Source: Collinsella sp. (GTDB lineage: Bacteria > Actinomycetota > Coriobacteriia > Coriobacteriales > Coriobacteriaceae). Taken from it: DNA of 5,993 nucleotides. The translations under genes and the position numbers were made by a program. Shown here one piece after another: positions 1-4,564 of the stretch; the first letter of the stretch is position 1; each line of letters begins with the position of its first letter. The notes under the pieces are model-generated. The model was not told the DNA's origin, did no database searches, and saw nothing but the letters and a program-made list of their open reading frames with translations. The stretch is taken from assembly GCA_022728415.1 (NCBI GenBank), contig JAIJJM010000144.1, positions 1-5,993 of the forward strand, given 5' to 3'.

Positions 1-279
1 AAGGGCGGCCTTTCGGGCCCGCTGTGCCACCACATCGCCGTACGCATGGTCTGGGAGGTTGCCCAGGCCGTCGACATCCCCATCAACGGTGTCGGCGGCG
101 TCATGACCGGAGAGGACGCGGCCGAGTTTATCCTGGCTGGCGCTTCCTGCGTGTCGGTCGGCATGGCCAACTTCGTCGATCCGTGCGCTTCGCTCAAGAT
201 TGCGCGTGAGCTCGAGGTCTGGGCCGAGTCCCAGGGCGTAAAGGACATCAACGAGCTGGTAGGTGCTTTCGAATGCTAG
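1..279 (+). CDS. pyrD: Dihydroorotate dehydrogenase, class 1B type, C-terminal part (5' end outside window)
   Basis: Dihydroorotate dehydrogenase oxidises dihydroorotate to orotate with FMN, the fourth step of UMP synthesis, in the cytoplasm. The reading frame is open from base 1 and ends at TAG 277-279, leaving about 92 C-terminal residues of a roughly 300-residue protein. The fragment opens with GGLSGP, typical of PyrD shortly after the FMN-contacting region, followed by the barrel end: PINGVGGVMTGEDAAEFI (phosphate-binding glycines) and AGASCVSVGMANFVDP, which closely resembles class 1B enzymes that pair with the PyrK electron-transfer subunit. The catalytic residues lie upstream of the window, so class 1B is inferred from the tail and from the pyrF neighbour. 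The stop overlaps the pyrF start by 7 bases, indicating a shared transcript. One oddity is LCHH directly after GGLSGP, where many homologues carry something like AIKP. Confidence 0.93.
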   Translation, partial: KGGLSGPLCHHIAVRMVWEVAQAVDIPINGVGGVMTGEDAAEFILAGASCVSVGMANFVDPCASLKIARELEVWAESQGVKDINELVGAFEC

Positions 280-989
280 AGACCGATGCCCGCGACCGCG
301 TTATCGTCGCCCTCGACTGCGACCGTGAGCGTGCGCTCGAGCTCGCCCATGAGCTTTCGGGCCATGCCGCCTGGCTCAAGGTGGGTATGACGCTCTATTA
401 CGCCGAGGGTCCCGAGATCGTCAAGACCTTTAAGGACCTGGGCTTCAAGGTCTTCCTCGACCTCAAGTTCCATGACATTCCGCATCAGGTGCGCGGTGCC
501 GCTCGCTCGGCCTCGCTTGCCGGTGCCGACCTGCTCTCGGTCCATGGCTTGGGTTCGGGCGCCATGCTCGCCGCGTGCCGTGAGGGTGCCGAGGAGGCGC
601 GCGAGGACCGCGCCAAGCTCATCGCCATCACCGTGCTCACGAGCATGAACCAGGATGCGCTGGCCGAGATCGGCGTCGAGTCGCCCGTTGCCGAGGAGGC
701 CGCCCGTCTTGCAAAACTCGCCCAGGCCAACGGTATCGACGGCATCGTGTGCTCGCCGATGGAGGCTCATGACATGCGTGAGCTGCTGGGCCCCGATGCG
801 CTGATTGTGACCCCGGGCGTGCGTCCGGTTGGTGCTGCGCTGGGCGATCAATCGCGCGTGGCCACGCCTTCCCAGGCTATCGAGCGCGGCGCGAGCCATA
901 TCGTGGTGGGCCGCCCCATTACCGGCGCCGACGATCCGGTTACCGCGTTTGACGCCATCGTTGCCGAGCTAATCGAAAACGTCGCGTAA
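273..989 (+). CDS. pyrF: Orotidine 5'-phosphate decarboxylase
   Basis: This enzyme decarboxylates OMP to UMP, the last step of de novo pyrimidine synthesis, in the cytoplasm. The 238-residue product has the usual length of the short bacterial PyrF family. The beta/alpha-barrel signature is complete: VIVALDC at residues 10-16 (substrate-contacting Asp15), LKVG at 35-38, the catalytic block DLKFHDIP at 63-70 with the Asp63, Lys65, Asp68 charged network, TPGVRP at 180-185, and VVGRPI at 211-216 with the phosphate-binding Arg214. ATG 273 lies inside the end of pyrD (7-base overlap) behind a modest AGG at 261-263, so translation is probably coupled to pyrD. Nothing appears truncated or mutated. 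It seems to be the last gene of the pyr transcript, since a large hairpin follows about 45 bases after the stop. Confidence 0.97.
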   Translation: MLETDARDRVIVALDCDRERALELAHELSGHAAWLKVGMTLYYAEGPEIVKTFKDLGFKVFLDLKFHDIPHQVRGAARSASLAGADLLSVHGLGSGAMLAACREGAEEAREDRAKLIAITVLTSMNQDALAEIGVESPVAEEAARLAKLAQANGIDGIVCSPMEAHDMRELLGPDALIVTPGVRPVGAALGDQSRVATPSQAIERGASHIVVGRPITGADDPVTAFDAIVAELIENVA

Positions 990-1034
990 AAGATTCCCTC
1001 AAGTCACCACTTTTGGGTCTCATTAGCACAAATT

Positions 1035-1100
1035 AGCCCCTGTGCCTGCGAAAACTTTCCCATCCTTTGTGTGGAATCGCAGGTCGGGGGCTCATCTTTT
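1035..1100 (+). terminator. Long imperfect hairpin after pyrF, probable terminator
   Basis: AGCCCC at 1035-1040 pairs with GGGGCT at 1087-1092, and CCTGCGA at 1045-1051 pairs with TCGCAGG at 1077-1083. They are separated by a small internal loop (TGTG against TCG). TTCC 1057-1060 can also pair with GGAA 1073-1076 towards the tip. The structure is followed by CATCTTTT, a short T-run at 1097-1100. The position between pyrF and the mihF promoter region fits an intrinsic terminator of the pyrimidine operon. The 25-base region between the inner stem arms and the weak T-run make it less typical than the terminator after thiI. It could instead be a processed 3' structure. The pairing is seen directly; the function is inferred. 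Confidence 0.55.
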
Positions 1101-1111
1101 AGCGCGATATA

Positions 1112-1140
1112 TTGCACTTTTTGCGGGTATCGTCTAACCT
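1112..1140 (+). promoter_or_regulatory. Weak upstream promoter candidate for mihF operon
   Basis: TTGCAC at 1112-1117 and TAACCT at 1135-1140 are 17 bases apart. The second hexamer fits the loose actinobacterial TANNNT -10 pattern, while the first matches the TTGACA consensus only at TTG. If used, it would start transcription near 1147 and place the 1156-1187 hairpin in the leader RNA. It competes with the better extended -10 candidate downstream. Confidence 0.25.
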
Positions 1141-1155
1141 ATGGAGCCGCGATTG

Positions 1156-1187
1156 GGCATTTTGTACGTTTTACGTGCTAAAATGCC
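1156..1187 (+). promoter_or_regulatory. Dyad overlapping an extended -10 box upstream of mihF
   Basis: GGCATTTT at 1156-1163 is the exact reverse complement of AAAATGCC at 1180-1187. Inside these arms, GTACGT at 1164-1169 pairs with ACGTGC at 1173-1178 (one G-T wobble), leaving a TTT loop and one unpaired T at 1179, so 14 pairs form in all. TGCTAAAAT at 1176-1184 reads as an extended -10 promoter (TGn followed by 5 of 6 TATAAT bases), with transcription predicted to begin near 1191, about 38 bases before the mihF ATG. No good -35 lies at 16-18 bases, as is common for extended -10 promoters. If this promoter is used, the dyad is mostly untranscribed and would act as a DNA operator. If a promoter further upstream is used, it is a leader hairpin. 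No T-run follows on either strand, so it is not a terminator. Confidence 0.5.
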
Positions 1188-1218
1188 AAATATTGAATCA
1201 GATATAACCCAACTACTT

Positions 1219-1224
1219 GGAGGT
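1219..1224 (+). promoter_or_regulatory. Ribosome binding site fixing the mihF start
   Basis: GGAGGT lies 4 bases before ATG 1229. It decides the start, because an in-frame TTG at 1217 overlaps this site and has no Shine-Dalgarno sequence of its own. Confidence 0.85.
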
Positions 1225-1228
1225 ACGA

Positions 1229-1537
1229 ATGGCACTCCCTCAGCTTACCGATGAGCAGCGCAAGCAGGCTCTTGAGAAGGCTGCCGCCGCGCGTCACGCT
1301 CGCGCAGAGCTCCGTGAGCAGATCAAGAAGGGCGAGAAGTCCCTCGAGTCCGTGCTCAACTCCGATGACCCCATCGCTTCCCGCATGAAGGTTTCCACCC
1401 TCATCGAGTCTCTCCCCGGTTATGGCAAGGCCAAGGCCGCCAAGATCATGGAGGAGCTCGGTATCTCCGCTACCCGTCGCGTCCAGGGCCTTGGCGTCCG
1501 TCAGCGCGAGCAGCTCCTCGAGCAGCTGACCAAATAA
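1229..1537 (+). CDS. mihF: Actinobacterial integration host factor (mIHF)
   Basis: The product is a small basic nucleoid protein that binds and bends DNA, unrelated in fold to enterobacterial IHF alpha/beta. It takes part in chromosome organisation and in phage integration in mycobacteria. The 102-residue product has the family length and begins MALPQLTDEQR, almost as in mycobacterial mIHF. A charged N-terminal helix (about residues 8-34, rich in Ala, Arg and Lys) precedes the conserved core MKVSTLIESLPGYGKAKA (53-70), a helix-turn-helix-like loop (LPGYGK), then ATRRVQGLGVRQR (81-93) with the DNA-contacting basic residues. It is the first gene of a compact operon and its TAA directly abuts the gmk start codon. 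The order pyrF-mihF-gmk-rpoZ is the one seen in mycobacteria. The dyad upstream could allow regulation, including autoregulation, which is inference only. Confidence 0.95.
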   Translation: MALPQLTDEQRKQALEKAAAARHARAELREQIKKGEKSLESVLNSDDPIASRMKVSTLIESLPGYGKAKAAKIMEELGISATRRVQGLGVRQREQLLEQLTK

Positions 1538-2107
1538 GTGAGCGCTCAGGATTCAAAGCTCTTTGTGATTTCTGGACCGTCAGGCGCGGGCAAGGGCACG
1601 CTCGTCACTCGTGTGCGCGAGCGTCGCTCTAACCTGGGCCTGACGGTTTCGGCTACCACGCGAGCCCCACGTAAAGGCGAGGTCGATGGCGTCAATTATT
1701 TTTTCCTGACGCGCGAGGAGTTCGACCGCCGCGTGGCAAACGGTGAGTTTGTCGAGTGGGCCGAGGTCCACGGTAACTGCTACGGCACGTTGGTGAGCGA
1801 GGTTCAGTCCAAGCTCGCCTCTGGTTCGTCTCTCATCCTGGAGATCGATGTCCAGGGTGCCCTGCAGGTCAAGGAGCGTTTCCCCGAGGCCGTGCTGATC
1901 TTTATCAAGCCACCCTCGCTCGAGGTGCTCCGCGAGCGTCTGGTCGGTCGCGGTACCGAGACGTCCGAGACGATCGAGCTGCGTATGGCAAACGCCGCCC
2001 ATGAGCTTGCCCTTGCCGACCGCTACGACGACGTCGTGGTGAATGACGATCTCGACCGCGCGACCGACGAGCTCGTTCGCGTTCTCGATATGCATGAAAG
2101 GATCTGA
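1538..2107 (+). CDS. gmk: Guanylate kinase
   Basis: Guanylate kinase transfers phosphate from ATP to GMP, giving GDP, in the cytoplasm. It is essential for GTP and dGTP supply and for recycling cGMP or (p)ppGpp-related pools. The 189-residue protein starts with GTG directly after the mihF stop. The P-loop GPSGAGKG is at residues 13-20. The GMP-binding segment follows with SATTRAPRKGE (38-48, Arg42 and Arg45), GVNYFF (51-56) and FVEWAEVHGNCYGT (71-84, containing the conserved Glu and Tyr that contact guanine and phosphate). A later ILEIDVQGA strand and the RLVGRGTE lid region are also intact. No strong Shine-Dalgarno sequence precedes the GTG, so translation probably depends on ribosomes finishing mihF. 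Length and motifs are ordinary for the family. Confidence 0.97.
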   Translation: MSAQDSKLFVISGPSGAGKGTLVTRVRERRSNLGLTVSATTRAPRKGEVDGVNYFFLTREEFDRRVANGEFVEWAEVHGNCYGTLVSEVQSKLASGSSLILEIDVQGALQVKERFPEAVLIFIKPPSLEVLRERLVGRGTETSETIELRMANAAHELALADRYDDVVVNDDLDRATDELVRVLDMHERI

Positions 2108-2112
2108 GGTCC

Positions 2113-2394
2113 GTGTCCGTTGTAAAGCCCTGCATTGACGATCTTCTGGAGAAGACCGATCACAACCGCTTCCTGCTCGCTTCGCTTGCCTCCAAGCGTG
2201 CCTGCGACATCAATAGCATGCTGCGTGGTCAGCATAACCGCGTGCTTGCCGTTCAGGATGTCGACGACATCACCATTGCGCTTTCCGGCGCCGATACCAT
2301 CTCGATGGCTATGGACGAGATCGTCGACGGCGACATCTCCTATGACGAGGCCCGTTACGAGAAGGCGCTCGGCCACAAGGTTGCTGAAGCCTAA
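2113..2394 (+). CDS. rpoZ: DNA-directed RNA polymerase subunit omega
   Basis: Omega is the small RNA polymerase subunit that embraces the C-terminal part of beta-prime and aids core assembly. The 93-residue product carries the family pattern: PCIDDLLEKTDHNRFLLASLASKRACDIN (about 6-34), with NRF at 18-20 and SKRA at 27-30. A middle stretch follows with ITIALSGADTISMAMDEIVDGDISY, matching the 'ALeEi..GkI' tail of other omegas. The start is GTG 2113, with GAGG at 2106-2109 overlapping the gmk TGA; the 3-base spacing is short but no better in-frame start exists. It lies 5 bases after gmk and directly abuts thiI, so all are likely one transcript. The gmk-rpoZ pairing is widespread in bacteria and supports the call despite low sequence conservation in this family. 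Confidence 0.92.
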   Translation: MSVVKPCIDDLLEKTDHNRFLLASLASKRACDINSMLRGQHNRVLAVQDVDDITIALSGADTISMAMDEIVDGDISYDEARYEKALGHKVAEA

Positions 2395-3639
2395 ATGGCA
2401 GCTCGCGTCTGCCTGGTCCACTATCACGAGGTTGGACTGAAGGGCAAGAACCGCGCACATTTTGAGCATATCCTCATGGATAACATTAAGGCGGCTTTGG
2501 CCGCCTTTTCCGTGAACGCCGTGTCTCGAATTTCCGGTTATATCCTCGTGACCTTTAACGAACATCAGGCCGATGAGGCGGCGCGTGTCATCCGCACCGT
2601 CCCCGGCGTTGCCCGTGTGTCCCTGGCGTACCACACCAACCGCGACCCGCAGGAGTACTGCGCCGCCGCCGTCAAGGCGCTGCGCGAGTTTGGCCCCTTC
2701 GATTCGTTTAAGGTGCACGCCAAGCGTTCCAATACCGACTATGAGCTCACCTCGATTGATATCAATCGTCAGGTGGGCGAGCTACTGTGCGAGGCCTTCC
2801 CCGATAAAAAGGTTCAAATGCACGACCCCGATGCGATGGTGCACGTACTGGTGGTACAGGGTAGCGTTTACGTGTATGCGCGCTCCGAGCGCGGCGTGGG
2901 CGGTCTGCCGGTGGGTTCTGCCGGCAAGATCGTGACGCTTCTGTCGTCGGGCATCGATTCTCCGGTGGCGACCTGGATGCTCGCGCGTCGCGGCGCGGTG
3001 TGCGTGCCGGTGCATTTCTCCGGTCGTCCGCAGACGCCCGACACGAGTGAGTACCTGGTGCAGGACATTATCCGTGCGCTTGAGCCGGGTGTCCAGATCG
3101 GCCGCCTGTACGTGGTGCCGTTCGGAGATTGCCAGCGTGAGATTTCCGTCACCTGCCCCAGCAACCTGCGCGTGATCATGTATCGCCGCATCATGTATTC
3201 GGTTGCCGAGCGCATTGCGCATATCGAGGGCGCCAAGGCCATCGTGACCGGCGAGTCGCTCGGCCAGGTTGCTTCCCAGACGCTCGAGAACATCATGGCC
3301 GTTAACGAGGCCGTGAAGATTCCCGTGTTCCGCCCGTTGATCGGTTCGGACAAGCAGGAGATCATTGCGCGCGCTCAGGAGATTGGCACGTTCGATATTT
3401 CGACCGAGGCGGCGCCCGACTGCTGCACGCTGTTTATGCCGCGTCGTCCCGAGACGCATGCCAAACTCGATGCCGTGCACGAGGCCTGGGAGCTGTTCGA
3501 CCACGAGGACATGATCGAGCGCCTGCTTAAGCAGACCGAGTACATCGATTTCGAGAGCAACACGTATAAGGCCCCTAAGACCTTAAAACGCAAACATTCG
3601 GAGCTTGCTCCGCGTGAGATGTACCAAGATCACGAGTAA
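2395..3639 (+). CDS. thiI: tRNA uracil 4-sulfurtransferase ThiI (no rhodanese domain)
   Basis: ThiI adenylates U8 of tRNA and replaces its oxygen with sulfur from a cysteine desulfurase, giving 4-thiouridine. In some bacteria it also feeds sulfur to thiamin thiazole synthesis. The 414-residue protein has an N-terminal ferredoxin-like domain (HYHEVGLKGKNR, 9-20), a THUMP domain (about 60-165), the linker GGLPVG (169-174), and the ATP-binding PP-loop SSGIDSPVA (184-192). It then has the adenylation domain with VTGESLGQVASQTLENI and the cysteine pair Asp342-Cys343-Cys344 followed by TLFMPRRPETHA. The C-terminal rhodanese domain of E. coli ThiI (482 residues) is absent, as in the shorter Bacillus-type enzymes. 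The PP-loop reads SSGxDS rather than the usual SGGxDS. ATG 2395 follows the rpoZ TAA with no gap and lacks a good ribosome site, so it is presumably translationally coupled. Confidence 0.95.
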   Translation: MAARVCLVHYHEVGLKGKNRAHFEHILMDNIKAALAAFSVNAVSRISGYILVTFNEHQADEAARVIRTVPGVARVSLAYHTNRDPQEYCAAAVKALREFGPFDSFKVHAKRSNTDYELTSIDINRQVGELLCEAFPDKKVQMHDPDAMVHVLVVQGSVYVYARSERGVGGLPVGSAGKIVTLLSSGIDSPVATWMLARRGAVCVPVHFSGRPQTPDTSEYLVQDIIRALEPGVQIGRLYVVPFGDCQREISVTCPSNLRVIMYRRIMYSVAERIAHIEGAKAIVTGESLGQVASQTLENIMAVNEAVKIPVFRPLIGSDKQEIIARAQEIGTFDISTEAAPDCCTLFMPRRPETHAKLDAVHEAWELFDHEDMIERLLKQTEYIDFESNTYKAPKTLKRKHSELAPREMYQDHE

Positions 3640-3649
3640 TTGCCTGCAT

Positions 3650-3682
3650 AGACCGACGATGCGCTTGTATCGTCGGTCTTTT
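3650..3682 (+). terminator. Intrinsic terminator of the mihF-gmk-rpoZ-thiI operon
   Basis: AGACCGACGAT at 3650-3660 pairs perfectly with ATCGTCGGTCT at 3669-3679 around an 8-base loop. The T-run at 3679-3682 follows at once, beginning 11 bases after the thiI stop. There is no matching A-run before the left arm, so it works only for + strand transcription. Confidence 0.92.
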
Positions 3683-3717
3683 GCTATCTGGGCTTTTGGC
3701 GATAAACGGTTCATTTG

Positions 3718-3747
3718 TTGACGTGTGCCTGAATAAATGGACATATT
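3718..3747 (+). promoter_or_regulatory. Candidate promoter for comEA-comEC
   Basis: TTGACG at 3718-3723 matches 5 of 6 bases of the -35 consensus. CATATT at 3742-3747 matches 4 of 6 of the -10 consensus with an 18-base spacer. It sits in an AT-richer stretch after the thiI terminator, and transcription would begin near 3754, giving a leader of about 100 bases before comEA. The -35 is convincing and the -10 less so. Confidence 0.45.
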
Positions 3748-3787
3748 TTCGCAAGGTTTTGGTCAGTATTTGGTTTGACCGCGAAAA
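3746..3787 (+). promoter_or_regulatory. Nested inverted repeats between promoter and comEA
   Basis: TTTTCGC at 3746-3752 is the exact reverse complement of GCGAAAA at 3781-3787. Nested inside, GGTCA at 3761-3765 pairs with TGACC at 3776-3780 around a 10-base loop. The right arms are contiguous while the left arms are 8 bases apart. TTTGGT also occurs twice, at 3758-3763 and 3769-3774, one DNA turn (11 bases) apart. The block overlaps the end of the candidate -10 box and the predicted transcript start, a position suited to a repressor or to a leader RNA structure. The function is unknown. The remaining bases up to the ribosome site show nothing I can name. Confidence 0.35.
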
Positions 3788-3839
3788 CTGGTGTGGACGT
3801 GCGGAAGCTGCGGCGCCCCTTTCCTGACACGATGGTGTT

Positions 3840-3846
3840 GGGAGGT
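3840..3846 (+). promoter_or_regulatory. Ribosome binding site fixing the comEA start
   Basis: GGGAGGT lies 7 bases before ATG 3854, ideal spacing. The frame is open back to a GTG at 3791, but that codon has no ribosome site, and starting there would put 21 extra residues before a normal membrane anchor. Confidence 0.85.
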
Positions 3847-3853
3847 GTTTGCT

Positions 3854-4564
3854 ATGGCGCAGCGCGAGCAACACGAACGGGTTAAACGGATGGACCGCTG
3901 GGCGGGCAAGTTGCTCGGGCATAAAGCGGTGGTCGTGGCGATTCTGGTTGTCATTGCCGCCGCGAGCGGCTTAGCGATGGCAAGTTTTAATAGCCGCTCC
4001 AGCGGCGTATCGTTTGAGCGTAGTGATGAGGCGAGCGCCTCGGATGTGCGCGCCGCCGGGGATGCCTCTCCTGATGATGCCGATGAGTCTTCGGCCAAGA
4101 ACTCCTCTGCGGCCGAGGTGTACGTCGATGTGGATGGCGCCGTTATGAGGCCTGGCGTGTATCGGCTCAAAGATGGAGCACGGGTTTCCCAAGCGATTGA
4201 TGCCGCCGGAGGGCTTACGACCGAGGCGGATGTGACAGGGCTTAATCGGGCGTCCAAGGTCACCGATGGCCAAAAGATCTATGTTCCGACGGTGGGGGAG
4301 CAACAAGCGGCTGCGGCGGTCGACGGGGCCGAAAGCGGTGCTGCCACGACATCTGGCGCGGGGTCTTCGTCGGGGCTCGTGAACATCAATACGGCAAGTG
4401 CGGCGGAGCTGCAGACGCTTTCGGGCATCGGGCCTTCTATGGCGCAGTCGATTATCGACGAGCGGACGCAAAACGGGGCCTTTGCCTCAGTCGATGACCT
4501 GATGCGCGTATCGGGGATCGGTGAGAAGAAGCTCGCCAAAATCAAAGATTGCATTTGCGTATGA
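3854..4564 (+). CDS. comEA: Competence protein ComEA, membrane-anchored DNA receptor
   Basis: ComEA is the DNA-binding receptor of natural transformation: anchored in the membrane with its domains outside, it holds double-stranded DNA and hands it to the ComEC channel. The 236-residue product begins with a basic stretch (RVKRMDRWAGK), then one membrane helix at about 25-43, giving an N-in, C-out topology. A Ser/Ala/Asp-rich linker (46-87) leads to an SLBB domain at 88-145 (VYVDVDGAVMRPGVY, then AAGGL and GQKIYVP). A second low-complexity linker (150-173) leads to the DNA-binding helix-hairpin-helix domain with VNINTA (176-181), LSGIGPSMA (189-197) and VSGIGEKKL (219-227). This is the common Gram-positive ComEA layout. 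The protein ends in DCICV, giving a C-x-C pair near the C terminus. Its TGA overlaps the comEC ATG by 4 bases, so the two are co-translated. Confidence 0.94.
   Translation: MAQREQHERVKRMDRWAGKLLGHKAVVVAILVVIAAASGLAMASFNSRSSGVSFERSDEASASDVRAAGDASPDDADESSAKNSSAAEVYVDVDGAVMRPGVYRLKDGARVSQAIDAAGGLTTEADVTGLNRASKVTDGQKIYVPTVGEQQAAAAVDGAESGAATTSGAGSSSGLVNINTASAAELQTLSGIGPSMAQSIIDERTQNGAFASVDDLMRVSGIGEKKLAKIKDCICV

Noticed and set aside
276..899. A 207-residue open frame on the - strand opposite pyrF
   Set aside because: It mirrors the pyrF frame in GC-rich DNA, has a composition rich in Arg, His and Gly with no recognisable domain, and would overlap an intact conserved gene.
1156..1187. The mihF upstream dyad as a terminator on either strand
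   Set aside because: No T-run follows either arm; the + strand continues with CAAATATTG after the last paired C-C and the - strand with CAATCGCGG.
1217..1228. A TTG start for mihF adding four residues
   Set aside because: The TTG overlaps the Shine-Dalgarno sequence, and MALPQLTDEQR from ATG 1229 matches the known family N terminus.
2023..2718. A 231-residue open frame on the - strand across gmk, rpoZ and thiI
   Set aside because: It crosses three well-supported genes and arises from their third-position G/C bias; no motif or ribosome site supports it.
2782..3504. A 240-residue open frame on the - strand opposite thiI
   Set aside because: It is a shadow of thiI codons; its sequence has no family resemblance and no promoter or ribosome site.
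3791..3853. A GTG-start extension of comEA giving a CGSCG zinc-ribbon-like N terminus
   Set aside because: The GTG lacks a ribosome site, while ATG 3854 has GGGAGGT at ideal spacing and gives a normal basic N terminus plus membrane helix.
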